From NCBI GenBank assembly GCA_951799445.1, contig OX637287.1, positions 44,979,724 to 45,043,723 of the forward strand: a stretch of DNA of 64,000 nucleotides, written 5' to 3'. Under the pieces are notes generated by a model that made no database searches, was not told the DNA's origin, and saw nothing but the letters and a program-made list of their open reading frames with translations. The DNA is from Pseudisothecium myosuroides (Eukaryota > Streptophyta > Bryopsida > Hypnales > Lembophyllaceae). Positions 24,928 to 37,194 of the stretch are shown here, piece after piece; the stretch's first letter is position 1; each line of letters starts with the position of its first letter. The translations under genes and the position numbers were made by a program.

Positions 24928-26275
24928 CGTGACTGAAATTTTTTTCCCTGGTGTAGCAATAGATTGAAGAAGGTTTCCATAATTTTCCAAATTTTTTTTC
25001 CACAAAACATAATTAGTGGGAATTTTTCAGCGGAAGGTTTTGTTCCTCCTATACTAGTGATATAGGACTTGCTACATCAAACCATTGGCTGAAAACAAAA
25101 TTGACTAAGGGGTGGTTTCAAAATTGAGTTATAGCCAATCAAAATGCACCACAACTGCCCTAGGAACCAAGCCATAATTAATCACTGTGTTTCTCTTACT
25201 TCGCGGAAAGTGAAAACAATCTACATAGCCAAAGTGGGGTGCTGTTCAGGAATGGGTTGCCTCCCATATTAATAAATAAGTTTGCTTGGATTGTTGAAAT
25301 CCAACCACAAAAGCTCAACAATGATGAGCTTTGGTGACAACAGATACTAAGAGCATGTACAATGGTGTCTCGGTAAACAGTCCCATCATCGGCAATTCCA
25401 GGGGCATTCCACGAGGCTCACATTATGCCAAGTTGTTTTTAGAACAAGTTGGTCCAATGATGTCTTGGCAATCCCAACGTCCAATGGACTTTTCCGCATT
25501 AAAAAAAGAAAGAAAGAAAAGAATCTCCATAAAAAAAAGACTTTCCATGGAAACAAGGGAATATTGAATTGATTGGCACGCTTTACAATGCTGAAAAGAG
25601 TTGACAATCATAATTATTTGTACTGGGAGCCAACTTGCGGGCCCTTCACATTTTGGAAATTTATCGGATCCGAGGGGTAGCATACCGAGACCGTAGAAGT
25701 GCCGGGACCCATAATGGTTGCATTAGGGGCGCATATTTTGTTCCAAATCAGTTGACACTTGGCAAAGTGCTGATACTATCATGTTTGTCGAGACCACTGC
25801 AGATGCTCTAAGCTTAAGTTATGTCCATGCCCACTTGCCTAGGTAGCAAATGCCTGCGTCTGAGGTAGCCAACCTATTTCCAATCATTTAAGCATTTACG
25901 TGTACTTGAAGTGTGGGTTTGTTGAGTCAGAAAAATTTTCCTAGTGTAGAAATAGAATTTGGAAGGATTGCATAATTTTCCAAAATTTTATTACACAAAA
26001 CATAGTTACTATGAATTATTTAGTTGAAGATTTTATTTGGTCCATATTGGTCATATAGACCTTCCTCTTTCCGACCAAGGGCTGGTTACAAAATCAACCA
26101 AGGGTTGGTTGCAATACTGAAAGTCTTGTAGCCAATCATAATGCACCACAATTGCTTTGAAAACTGCACCATAATTGATTACTATTCATCTCTACCTACA
26201 TGGATAGAAAACAGCTTATATTCCAAAAATGAGGGGATATTTAAAAAAATGGGTTGGCTACCATAGTAACAAGAC
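24928..26275. repeat. Two ~350-bp direct repeats about 1 kb apart
   Basis: 24928-25275 and 25926-26275 share the same order of motifs (CATAATTTTCCAAA, ACAAAACATA, TAGCCAATCA, AATGCACCACAA, ATGGGTTG). They are old and diverged. The interval between holds a PIF/Harbinger-like MITE. They may be flanking repeats of a decayed element; I found no gene between them. Confidence 0.55.
25351..25808. mobile_element. PIF/Harbinger (Tourist-like) MITE with TAA duplication
   Basis: The ends are GAGCATGTACAATGGTGTCTC and, inverted, GAGCATCTGCAGTGGTCTC, flanked on both sides by TAA (25348-25350, 25809-25811). 458 bp, no transposase. The end motif and 3-bp TAA duplication are typical of this superfamily. Confidence 0.78.
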
Positions 26276-27070
26276 GGGTAGGTCTAAAAGCATTTTCTTT
26301 GGTTGCCCACCTACACTTTTGCCTCCCTCTATATAGTCAGGTCCAATAATTTTACAAACTTCCTATTGTGCCATTCAAATTGATTTGCATATAATAGAAT
26401 AAAATTTCCATTTTTTGTCTAGCATAACTAACATTCAATTGTTAAGCAATCCAAATCAAGCATACCAAATTTCAATTTTAAAAAACAAAAACTCCATTTT
26501 GGGTGAATTGTTTCATTTAACATGTATGGTTTTAATATTGATTGAAAAACATTGGTAACAAATTTCTTAAATATAATTGCATAGATACTTAGGAAACATT
26601 CATATGCACATATTTACTTCAACAAGTATCTCCAAATAAAAGTTTTATAATTCCTTCTCTATTAGAAATTTCAATGTTAGAGGGGCAATGCCCAAATTTT
26701 TTTAAATAATTAAATTTTTTTATTGTAGGTAGATTATGTTATATGACACCTCACATTGAATTCTCATATTTTCATTGCTTCATTAGGTGTTTTCTAATAT
26801 GAAAGATGTAATTGTTTATGGATGTGTCCTACATATGGCTTAGCAAATAAATTTAAAAAAATCATCGCCACTATTTTCAAATCAATTATCATGCATGTAA
26901 CAACATAAATATTAAATGAAACAATTTCCAAGAAAAAAATGGAGTTTTCAATAATCTATCTCAATAATCTATTACGGACTATAGGTTTTGAGGTTCATTT
27001 CACAATGTATGTTCAAAAATCTAGAATTTCAATTAATCAATTTTCATTTCTTTGGACTAAATGTAAATAT
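26276..27070. other. Intergenic AT-rich DNA
   Basis: No gene or bounded element recognised. Confidence 0.4.
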
Positions 27071-27158
27071 GGCAAATTTCATTAAAATGGTGGTATTCCA
27101 TGTGCCATTTTTAGACCATGACATCTAGGACAAGTATACATTGCTAATATCTAGATAT

Positions 27159-27973
27159 CTACAAGAGAAAGGGGTATTTTAAGTAGTGTCCTAGATATCA
27201 CGTCTTTTAAGTAAGTTTTTAAGTAAAATTTTACTAAAAAGATTGTCTTTTTAGTAAAATTTTACTTAAAAACTTACTTAAAAGACGTTACTTAAAAGAC
27301 GTGATGTCTAGGACACTACTTAACCCCTAAATGCCCGAGGCACCAAAATCTGGTGTTTGCAAAACTTTGAAGTCAAACAAAACTCAACCAAGTTGCTATT
27401 TTAATCTTTTTGGAAAGTTCTTTGCGGAGTCTAGTTTTAGCATCAAAAATCCGATCTTGAAAATAATCAATAGTGATTTTTCTATTGAAGATTTTGTGCA
27501 AGGGTACCCATTGCAATCTTGACTTCCCGTAGTGTTGAGAGCTCTTGGAAATGAGCCCCAAATACACTAAATCTTAGATCAAAAATCATATTCAAAATTC
27601 ATTTAAAAAAACTATAGAGTAGATTTTAAGAAGCCATAAGTTGATTGGGGTTATACATGTTAGGCTCTTTAACCTCATATTTTTTTGGTCACCATTTTTT
27701 TAGATTCGACTTGTGAAAAGAGGGTTGAAAGTTTTTTGTAGTTTTAACACCCTCATGGTCAAACATTATAATCTTTCACTCTATAAGTAATATTGTTGTG
27801 TTTTCTTTTCCTATGAGATCTCTAACATGTCTAGTTTGAATTGGTACGGTTACAATTTAAAAAAAATTGATACAACTTATCAAAATGTTGGCATTTTGTT
27901 CAATTTAGAGCAAATTCCAAGTCACTCAAAACAGGCCTTGGGCATTTAGGGGTTAAAACACCCCTTTCTCTTG
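27159..27973. mobile_element. CACTA-like palindromic MITE split by a TTAA element
   Basis: Without the insert it is a near-perfect palindrome of about 180 bp: CTACAAGAGAAAGGGG ... CCCCTTTCTCTTG, with arms containing GTAGTGTCCTAGA and TCTAGGACACTAC. The outer tip has lost the canonical CACTA. Its relative at 29570-29792 is intact. Confidence 0.7.
27320..27956. mobile_element. TTAA-flanked piggyBac-like MITE inserted in a palindrome
   Basis: The ends are TTAACCCCTAAATGCCCGAG and, inverted, TTAACCCCTAAATGCCCAAG. The opposite arm of the host palindrome shows that the empty site had one TTAA (CACTACTTAAAA). The filled site has one on each side, so TTAA is the target duplication. 637 bp, no transposase. 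Confidence 0.88.
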
Positions 27974-28201
27974 CAATCAATTGATTTTAAATCTTAGAAA
28001 TCTAAAATTGACATAGATATCAAACCGTGCAGTTTGAAAAATCTAGGACTAGTGAAGATTTCAAATATTTAGGACAAGTGTAGATTTCAAAAATCTAGTA
28101 TTGATATAGATTTTGGTACAGATTTAACAATTCAAACTGTGTGGTCAAAATTGTTAAAAGTGCCAAATTAACGGAATACCACCATTTTACTGAAAATGGC
28201 C

Positions 28202-29093
28202 ATAGATGCCTTCATGTTATATGTATTGATATTTGTATTGCTATAGGCGTTCAATCCTAAACGAATGGACTAAATTCATTGTTTAAGTATGGACATTTTT
28301 GCACATGATCTGATTCGAGGCCTTAGGAACCAAATGCCTAGCTCCCTTTGCCATTATCCCTTACAATGAAAACAATGGATGAAAATGTGTCATCCTCCAA
28401 ATATGTTTTTTAAAGTCACCTTGATCCAAACCCTAAACTCCGAAAGCACAAAAGAATCATCCAAATACATTCATCAACATCCATTCACGTTCATCCATGT
28501 TCATCCACCTTCATATTTATTTATTGTTTTACATCCAATACCATCACGTTTGTAGTGAAATAAAATCTTAGACATCTTTTGTTAAAAAAAAATTTATTAT
28601 TCTTTATGCTCTATTTAAAAATTTGAAGGCTCATTGCTCATTGCTCACATTCTAGCATTCTTGCAATGAACTATAAGGGCCTTATTATATCAATTTTGAA
28701 AACTAAAGATCAAAGGATTATCTCCCTTGATTTATCACAACCTCTTTAAATGCTCTAAAGTTGCCCAAAGTACAATTGAAAAAATTTGTGGCCACCAACT
28801 CTAAAGAATTTTGTGATAGAAGAGCAATCTCATGCCACGTGCTAGAATGATTTATTATTACCAATATGTATTTAGATGCATGTGATATGAGGGTTGTTGC
28901 AAAAAACACTTAAAAGGTTCTTCTCTCAAAAACGTTGTCACAAAGATTTGCAAAAAGGTCCGGAATAGCACAGAGCCTTTGCTAGTAAAATGGTTTTCAT
29001 ATAATCTTTTATGCTCTTAAACACCCTAAATAATCCTAAACCTATTTCCAAATTCTCTATTTCCCAAATCCCTATCCTATAATTCCCACAATA
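28202..29093. other. Intergenic AT-rich DNA
   Basis: No gene or bounded element seen. Several CATCCA/TTCATCCA motifs around 28470-28515 recall the dispersed repeat at 31.6-33 kb. Confidence 0.4.
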
Positions 29094-29480
29094 TCCTTAA
29101 AATTGTCATACTTAGCTTTGATTTAGCATAAATGATGGAAAGTAGCTTCAAATGACTTGAAACTTTACCACAATGTAGAACAACTATTCAACTACTCACA
29201 TTTAAGTTTTCGTTTTCATCTTCATCTAATATATTGTCCAATTTTAGTGGACATTTCTCTACTACCAACTTTTTAACCCTTCCCAAGATACCTTATAAAA
29301 TGGCATATCTAGCTACATGTGGTTTAGTATAAATGATGGATTGTAGCTTCAAATGACTTGAAACTTTACCAAAATGTATATCAACTATTTAAATACTCAT
29401 ATATCAATTTTCATATAGATCTAAAATATTGTTCAACTTTGGTGAACATTTTCCCATTACTAATTTTTTAGTCCTTCATG
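29094..29480. repeat. Tandem repeat, two ~195-bp units
   Basis: Units at about 29094-29288 and 29289-29480 share TAAATGATGGA, GTAGCTTCAAATGACTTGAA and ACTTTACCA in the same order. Non-coding. Confidence 0.65.
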
Positions 29481-29569
29481 GCCTCCACACCCTAGTTGTA
29501 TTTTATTTTTAACTTATAGATCCCAAGTCCAATATAGCCAAATTTTTGACACAAGATATTTGATAAGTT

Positions 29570-29792
29570 CACTACAGGAGAAAGAGGTGTTTTAAGTGAG
29601 TTTTTTAAGTATAGTCCTAGACACATGATTTTAAGTAATGACCTTTAAGGAGATTTTCAGCAAAATTCTACTTAAAACACATGTATTTTAAGTAAAATTT
29701 TGCTGAAATCTCCTTAAAAGTCATTACTTAAAATCATGTGTCTAGGACTATACTTAAAAAACTCACTTAAAACACCCCTTTTTCTTGTAGTG
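29570..29792. mobile_element. CACTA-like foldback MITE with GTT duplication
   Basis: Starts CACTACAGGAGAAAGAGGTG and ends CACCCCTTTTTCTTGTAGTG, the En/Spm terminal signature. Flanked by GTT on both sides (29567-29569, 29793-29795). Almost the whole 223 bp is a palindrome, so it would transcribe into a hairpin. Confidence 0.82.
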
Positions 29793-31559
29793 GTTATGTA
29801 AAATACCCTCTAAGTTTGATTCATTGCCATGAAACAAAAACTCAATAAGATTGAAAGTCTTCAACATGCTATTCTTAGTTGCCTTAGAATTCAAATTCTT
29901 TTATCAACTTTGAAGCATCATGTATAACTCCTTCTCCATAATAGATCTAGATTTGAAATTTGGCATCATAGTAGATCAACTATTCAAAAACTTAAATTCA
30001 AAAGTTTGCCTTTATCCAACACTATTAAAAAAACATCACAAAATTCCTCACATAAATGCTTTTTCCAACAATAAATCATCAACAAAACGCACAATTTTGC
30101 ACCAAGTGCATCCTTCACCTCCAAACTACTAAAAAAACAAAGAAAAAGACAAGAGACTAGCCCTTATTCTAAATAGCCAACCACAACCCTAGGTGATTGG
30201 CTGTTGACTAACCCTAATTCTAATCCCTTTTTATTCCTAACATCAACTTCAAGACAACAAATTATCAACCAACAACTAACAAGGTAAACTAACAAGAATT
30301 CACAACACTACACACCAGCCTCTTTTTGACTTATAAAGATATTTACCTCAATTAGTTTACAACTCACATCACAACAACGTTGCTTTTAGCCATAAGATTG
30401 CCATTGCTGCAATTATTATATAAGAAAAATGTTAAATCATGAAAATAAATTAAAAAATATTTTTAAATGAATTTAATGATCACAAATGAGTAGAAATTTG
30501 TAGAGAAAAATTTTAAAATTTTGAAACATTTTGAAACATTTTGAAATATTAAAAGAGTATTTAAATTTTAAAATTTTAAAATTAAATTAATAAAATAATA
30601 TTAAAAAATAATTAAAAAGGAATGAAAAAAATCAATATAATATTTATGCATTACTTTTGATTGTAGCAAACTCGTACAAAACCAAAAGGACCAGAAATTA
30701 GCAAAAAAATAGATACATGAACATTTTGATTTTTAGTAATTTAAAAAAAATGTGAAAATTAATTTTTAATTTTTTAATTTTTTTAACACTTTGGTGCATT
30801 TGAATTGCACCAAATACAATACTTTTGAAAGTAAATTTTTTTTCTCATTTTAGTCTTTGCATAAGGGATAAAACCAACTTTGAGCCCATATGCACACCAT
30901 ACATGTCAAAATTTTCATAAAAACTTGTCCTCATTGTGTGCAATCATAATACAACTAATGTTTCAATTTTCAGCTCCAAATTTCCATTTTCACGTCAAAA
31001 ATAAGACTAAACCCCTCAAAAATGGCAAAAGTAGGCATCCAACATGGGGCTCATTTAAAATAGTAAACTAATTTTCAAAACATGCAAAAATTTATTCAAT
31101 GTTTACAACTATCACATGTATCTTCATTTAAAATTTCATGTACATTGGACATACATTGCAAAAGTTATAGCCGAGAAATCGCTCATCCAAAGTGAAGGGG
31201 ACAAAAAATAGGACAAGTATTTCTTACAACCACCCATGACAACAAGTGATTGGCAAAGTTCAAAGACCAATAATAACTCAAGCCCATGATAGGTAAAAAT
31301 ATCAATTGAGTTCACAACTTCTAAGGTAATAAAATCAGTTTGAACATGATCACATACTTTGAACTAGCTAGCAATGCTGCCACTTATTTAAATATTTTAG
31401 CATCAATGTGTACAATGAGAACATTAAATATAATTTTTTGATCAGAAATTTGTTGCATCAAGAAGCTCAAAGATAAAGTCGTGAAAATATGCACCTACTT
31501 CCATAACCACAAGGACCTAGGTATCCAATAACTAACTCTATCCATGTTCATCCATTAGC
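29793..31559. other. Intergenic, extremely AT-rich
   Basis: No gene. The stretch 30430-30620 is almost pure A/T with short self-complementary runs. Nothing bounded. Confidence 0.4.
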
Positions 31560-33030
31560 ATTTATCCATTGATTTATATTTCACTTAAATTTAAAAACCT
31601 CACAACTAGATTATACTTTGTATATCTTATTATTAATACAATAAAAATTAAAAGAAAGAGTTCTTGCCTTTATAATATAACAACTTGATTGCTTAGCTGA
31701 CAAAAATTTTGCCATGGTACAAGTGACAATTAGTATGCGTGAGTAGTATTGTGTCCATCTTATGTTCATTTTGATTAATGGATATAATTGTCCACGTTCA
31801 TCCATCAGCTTATGTAATTTAATTTACCTTGCATTTCAATTTCAAAACATGGCAACTAAATTTTATTATGTCACTTGCAATTTTTTAAAAAGAGTTTTTG
31901 CCTTCATTATACATTATAATATTACAAATAGATTGCTTGGTAGATATATTTTCTATGATTATCATAATGACAACTCAAATGATAGATTGTATGTATTTGA
32001 GTTTTCCATCATAACATAAATGATAGCTAACTTAGTATGTGTGAGATGTACCAAACCTGACTTACATTGTTTTTAACTACTGATAACAATTCTCTATATT
32101 CATCCATAAGTGTATGTCGTATAATTTACCTTTCACTTAAATTTTAAAAAATCATATCTAGATTTCATATTTTGTTACATAGGGATTTCTAGGATAAAAT
32201 TATTTTTATTAACTTACAATATAATGTTACAACTTGAATGATTGGTAGATAAGTTTGTCATCATTGCATTAGTATGTGTGAGAAGTAAGTATTGTATCTA
32301 AATTGCGTTCTATTTGACTGGTAGCTATAATTGTCCATGTTCATTGATAAACATGTCTTGTGGTGTATCGTTCACTAAAATTTAAAAACTTGAAACCTTT
32401 ACTATACTTTGATACATGCCATTTAATAGCAAGAATTTAGGGATTATTGACATTACAAAGTTAGAACTTGATTTCTTGGTGGACAAAATTGCCACCATAG
32501 GTCCATAGTGTAAATGACAATCAGTTTGTGAGAAATATTGTACATAAGTTAAGTTGTTTCATCCATCATTGGCCATTTTCATCCATCAACATATATCTTT
32601 ATTATCTTTCATTTATCTAACAACTAGATTTTATATTTTGTTACAAAAAAGAGTTTCATCCTTTGCTTACATGATAATATTACATCTTGATTGCTTTGGG
32701 GATAAAAATTGTCACCATGTGATAGTTTTGTGTGATAGTTCATATGTGTGAGATGTACTATGTACCTAATGTACATTGTTTTTGATTGATGACAAAAATT
32801 GTTCAAGTTCATCCATAAGTGTGTATGTCTTGTAATTTATCTTTCACTTAAATTTTAAAAAAATGGTATTGGGAATTTTATTTTCATGCCAATTCAAAAG
32901 ATGCACACAACAAAGTTTCTCCAGAATGTTAATATACAAAATCTTCCATGTATGAACATTTTAAGGTAGCACTCAAATATATGAAGTTTTCTTTGATGTG
33001 AGATATTAAAAAAATTGAATTACAAAAACC
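31560..33030 (+). repeat. Dispersed repeat, 'CATCCATAAG' family, copy 1
   Basis: About 1.5 kb built from degenerate sub-units that recur with CATCCATAAG, TTTCACTTAAATTT, TTATATTTTGTTAC, ATTATAATATTACAACTT and GATTG. The same order is found forward at 42.3-43.9 kb and 57.0-58.9 kb and inverted at 50.1-52.6 kb. Ends with CTTTGATGTGAGATATT near 33010. Non-coding. The class of element is not clear. Confidence 0.7.
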
Positions 33031-33989
33031 AACAAATAATTTCTTTCCTGGAATGCACCAAGCATAATTCACTTCAAATGCAAATTCTTGCAACATCAGT
33101 TAGTCAGTGGCTCAGTGCAGGGTGATGGGTTTGTGCTTGTGAATGAAATCTCTACACCACTCTAAGACTTGTAATCGACTCTTATTGCTCTCTATTACTG
33201 TAAATGCTCACATGGAAGCTTGCTTGCTTTGGTCTACTTCAAAAAAAAAATCAAGAATATAGTTTTCTCCACCTTTCAAAAAACTTCCCACCATCATTCT
33301 CATCATCTGAGGCACCTTCTGGAAGTTGTAAGAGAAACATCAATTCCATTAATACAACACAATTTCAATAAAATTATTGGCGTGGTGGATCGTCAAGGAA
33401 TGGAATGAAATGATTTACGAAGCCAAGAGGGGGGATGGGAGCGGGAATCTTAGCTTAGTGGTGCTAATTTGCATCGTACGGATTTGAGTATCTATCAGCT
33501 CAGCGAGCTAAAGGAAATGCCAAAATGACGCATGAAATATCCCCATTTAACGAAATTGATGTTGAATCTGAATGAGCAGAATCTGCATCATCCAGGTTGC
33601 ATAGAGCATAATCTTCAGTCAAGCATTTGAGTTCCTAAACGGTGAGACCTTCTAAACTTTACAACTGGTAGATGAAACAAGCTAGCATTTACAAATTCTT
33701 CAGTAATTCCAGATAAAAGAGTAATCAAGTGTGTCAATTGCCAACTTTGCAAATCCTTTCATTTACAAACAACTGTTTGTTGATAAATCATTCTTCGGAT
33801 ATATATACAGTCTGTTTAAAATTTTCGCGCATTAGAGCTCCGCAAAAATTGATGCACCTGAGGTTGATCAGAGGAAAACTTACTGGTCATTGTATGGAAT
33901 GATAGGAAAGCATCAACTCCGAAAAAGAAACCTTCTGAAACTGATAAGTCAGTCAGTCCAGTGTACAGATCTGATGGAAAAAACCACTA
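33031..33989. other. 3' flank of the F-box gene / intergenic
   Basis: No protein gene. Composition becomes less AT-rich, and part may be 3'UTR or downstream flank of the minus-strand F-box gene. A TA-rich spot near 33800 (GATATATATACAG) is the only simple motif. Confidence 0.35.
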
Positions 33990-34221
33990 CTGTAGAACCT
34001 CTCTGCATAGTGTTGGGACTATGCACTAAAAGAAGTTTATGCATTTGGAGAGGTGCAGTAATGTTCACTGTCTATTGTGGCTTCTAATTACAGGGCCTCC
34101 AACCACATGGCTTCTAACTACAAGGCCTCCAACCACTGTTCCACAATGAAGGCTTCAAAGTATAATCTCTCTTAGTGCATATTATGCATTAACAGAGTAT
34201 GCACTAAGAGAGATTCTACTG
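33990..34221. mobile_element. TA-flanked mariner/pogo-type MITE overlapping the F-box 3' end
   Basis: The ends CTGTAGAACCTCTCTGCATA and (inverted) CAGTAGAATCTCTCTTAGTG lie between TA dinucleotides (33988-33989, 34222-34223). They recall Emigrant/Lemi-type ends. Inside is a 2 x 30-bp tandem duplication (34079-34138) and a second hairpin at about 34166-34217. The right 40 bp is coding sequence of the F-box gene on the minus strand. Confidence 0.7.
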
Positions 34222-35636
34222 TACTTCAAACGTACTCTGTCAGCTGAACCGTTTGTAAGTTCCAGTTTCAGATTGCCTCTAAAACTAGGCTCAAAAATGA
34301 ATGTGGGGGGGTTGAGGGTGTAGAAATTCATTTCTTCACTTCCATCCCAAGTTGGCGCACTCAAATCCCCTATGCGATTTCCACTATTCACATCGTAAAT
34401 GACGCCCGTGTGTGCACTGCTGTTGAAAATGCACAACCTCCCCTCCCCAAACGGTAAGCAGGTGTACTGCGGGTAATTCTGAAATATCGACTGACTGCCA
34501 ACTTTTGTCTCTGTCATCATGTTCTTCCACTTCTCTGTTGTACCTTCACCTGAATTAGGGTGCATTGCGTTCTGAAGTATGTCAACGCGATGCTCAACGA
34601 CAGGATTAAAAGGATTGTGCGCAATCTCCGAAAACACGACAATCTCTCCGTTGATATTTGACACTTGCAGAATTTTCGAGTGGGCTGCAGTCGGCAAAGG
34701 GCATGTCAGATGAGGTAACCATTTCCCCTCATCCACACTGTATGCCAGGAGGCCCCGGCCCCAGTCTTCATCCAAAAAGGCAACGCAATACAAAAACCCG
34801 TTCATGTATGCGCCATTCTGATGCTTTTGCAAGGCACAGAGAGGCCCGGGAACGTCCTCGGTCACAGTCCACATTAAGGTGCGAGAATCAAACACTTCGG
34901 TGATTTTCGAGAGATGCTCGTCACCGGTCCGGGCACTCCCGGCAACGATCATCTTGAAAGAATCTCCCGTTGAAGCGACCACCATCTGCATTAGCACAGG
35001 AGTCCGGGGATGGTTCAGAGGCGGGAGCTCCCTCCACCTTCCGGTCAGGGGATTAAGTACTACCATCTTCTCTCGGATCTCCTGCAATTCAAGATCGTAG
35101 GACTGTACTGCAGAGACATAGACACACAGGAGGCCACCAGCTCCACAAATAGAATGATCTTTAAATTCGAACAAGTTGGTATCCAATCTTGGGAGCATTG
35201 CAAACGGCGGTAATTTCATCCAAGTTTGGGTATCCAAGTCATAGCCAGCGCATTGCCAAACCTTGGCATTGCGAATGTAGAAGTGTAGTCCTGTGAGCAG
35301 TGCCTCTCGGGGCTGCTGGCTCTCTCGGCAACAAATATACCCGTCATCCTCTATGCGGGCTTTCAACAACATGGATACTGCTTTCACTTGAAACAAGGTT
35401 TGGTAATCGAGTTTTGCCAGGATGGAGTCCAGGATTTCGTCTGAGAAGTCGCAGAGATTCCTGCCGCATTTTCCGTCATCATTCTTTTGGGCAAGCTCAT
35501 CCTCTCTCCTGCTCACTGCTTCGACTAAGGTCACTTCTTCCACGGACCATGGCTTTCTCTCTGGCACAGCACAGCTGGTAACCTGGCGCCTGGAGGAATC
35601 ACTACACCCGACGCAAGCAGTTAATCGGTAGTTCAT
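34182..35636 (-). CDS. F-box/kelch-type protein
   Basis: Probable SCF ubiquitin-ligase substrate receptor in cytosol or nucleus; the substrate is unknown. A single open frame of 484 codons from the first true ATG at 35636. The frame is open 27 nt further upstream but has no other ATG. The F-box is at about residues 60-97 (NLCDFSDEILDSILAKLDYQ then TLFQVKAVSMLLKARI). Kelch-like blades follow: YDLDTQTWMKLPPF, VVLNPLTGRWRELPPL, EVFDSRTLMWTVTEDVPG, LAYSVDEGKWLPHL, and CLPFGEGRLCIFNSS with VIYDVNSG. This layout matches the plant F-box/kelch family in length and order. The last 13 codons and the stop come from the TA-flanked MITE that ends at 34221, so the native C-terminus was replaced. A leader intron may run 36764-35686 (AG|GTAACC donor, CTACAG acceptor). 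Confidence 0.9.
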   Translation of the reverse strand: MNYRLTACVGCSDSSRRQVTSCAVPERKPWSVEEVTLVEAVSRREDELAQKNDDGKCGRNLCDFSDEILDSILAKLDYQTLFQVKAVSMLLKARIEDDGYICCRESQQPREALLTGLHFYIRNAKVWQCAGYDLDTQTWMKLPPFAMLPRLDTNLFEFKDHSICGAGGLLCVYVSAVQSYDLELQEIREKMVVLNPLTGRWRELPPLNHPRTPVLMQMVVASTGDSFKMIVAGSARTGDEHLSKITEVFDSRTLMWTVTEDVPGPLCALQKHQNGAYMNGFLYCVAFLDEDWGRGLLAYSVDEGKWLPHLTCPLPTAAHSKILQVSNINGEIVVFSEIAHNPFNPVVEHRVDILQNAMHPNSGEGTTEKWKNMMTETKVGSQSIFQNYPQYTCLPFGEGRLCIFNSSAHTGVIYDVNSGNRIGDLSAPTWDGSEEMNFYTLNPPTFIFEPSFRGNLKLELTNGSADRVRLKYSRISLSAYSVNA

Positions 35637-37194
35637 TATGTTGGATATGCACCCAGGAATCAACGAGACAGAAATTCAGTTGATGCTGTAGATCTTATGC
35701 TATGTACAGAAGTGTTAAAAGGTCATCACAAGAGGAAAAATACGTACGTATTCACTACGATCCAATTGAAATCAATTGAGAGCAGTTAGTAGTTCAAGCT
35801 AGGATCGGAACAGAGTGACCAAAATAATACTCCGGAGTATATAGTCAATCGGGGCGTCTGTTTTCTGTGTTGTTATCATATTCATTCTACAATAGTACAG
35901 TGGCATGCATCTTGAGTTCGTGACACAATTTTCATGACCTATTGTGAGTCATGTTTGCAAACACTGTTGCCCTCGTATCAGAGGCCACGTTGTCCTGCCA
36001 TAAAGACCTCCAACGAAGGGGTTATGAAAAATTCCCTCCCGCGAGGTAGAGAAGGCGGTAGTCCAATACAAGCAATTCTATCGCACCATGGGCACCTTCC
36101 ACAACATAAATTCATACCTGTCCCAGATTTTAGACCTTTATGAAACTGCGTTTTTGGAGCCGGCAGGGAAATCTGCAGAGAAATCTTAGATTGCGGTTTG
36201 TTGCGGTTTATTTAGATTCAAGATATCCGATTGATGTTCACCACCTCTCATTAATTATGTCTATAATTTGCAGATGTTGCTGAGACTTGGACATACCCTT
36301 GCAACACTGGAATTAACGACGGTAGTGAGCAAGAGATCGAAGACTATGGATCGGATGAAAGGGAGGAAGGAAGGAACAGCGCTTCTCAGTAGAACCTAAG
36401 TAACCGAGAACAACGTCGCAAATACGGATACATGATCATCACAAAAATCAGCAAGTGAAATTGGCCGGCCTCTACAAACAGATTAGGGTTTACGTACACC
36501 CGTATCCTACTGAATTTCGAACCCACCTTGAGATCTGCGGATGATCCCGACGCAATTAAAGCAATGCCGCTAGCAATTCCTTCCTATCCTACGACACTAC
36601 GATGGAAAGAAACTACGAATACTGCTTCAATCACGACATTGCAAAACGGCGCATTGCAAGCTAGAAAGTACCGAAATTCAAGATGCATTCCATCACTTCT
36701 CTAACAAAGTGAGACGTATTTTCATTTCATCAAAGAAACCATGAGCTCTTTGTTAGTAGGTTACCTGAGGCACTTTCGAGCATCCGAATGGATGGGGGAC
36801 GCAACAGAACCGAGCTCCATCGTAGCACCAAGCTCGCGAGCGCTATTTCTCCTACAATTACCCAATTTAAAAATCTTCTTGTCCGCAAACGCAGACTCTC
36901 CGATGAAACTGCAATTGCAAATGTTCACAAAGACCGGTGCAAACACTCGATACACCGATACACAGATACACCAGTACACCACCTAAAATGAGTTAGGTCA
37001 ATGTTTTGAGCCAATGTCGCACGCACATCAGATCACATGCTCACTTGAAAACAGGAATTGAAACTGTGCAGAGCAAATTAAAACGATGAGCATTGAATGA
37101 TGTTCGGCAGATGGCTGCTGAGCGACGTCTACCGGGGATGTATGTACACGTCTGTACCAGTATTATATTGTATTGTCTGGTCACTGAAGAAAAC
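35637..37194. other. 5' flank and possible leader intron of the F-box gene
   Basis: No second gene is convincing. On the minus strand GTGCCTCAG|GTAACC at 36765/36764 and ATCTACAG at 35686 would frame a 5'UTR intron of about 1.08 kb. A CAGATACACC/GATACACAG-like short repeat sits at 36950-36975. Composition is less AT-biased than the surrounding repeats. Confidence 0.35.

Larger units (their letters stand above)
27071..28201. mobile_element. Outer TIR element of a three-level nest
   Basis: The inverted ends GGCAAATTTCATTAAAATGG and GGCCATTTTCAGTAAAATGG (the latter read inverted from 28201), each followed by TGGTATTCC, match the small MITE in LOX intron 3. Inside lies a CACTA-like palindrome (27159-27973), which itself contains a TTAA element (27320-27956). 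Confidence 0.65.

Noticed and set aside
28470..33030. Regularly spaced CATCCAT motifs suggesting a CRISPR-like array
   Set aside because: Repeats are degenerate, spacing is irregular and the sequence is clearly plant nuclear; it is a dispersed repeat family.
35637..35663. Nine-codon longer N-terminus for the F-box protein
   Set aside because: It would need a TTG start; the first ATG is at 35636.
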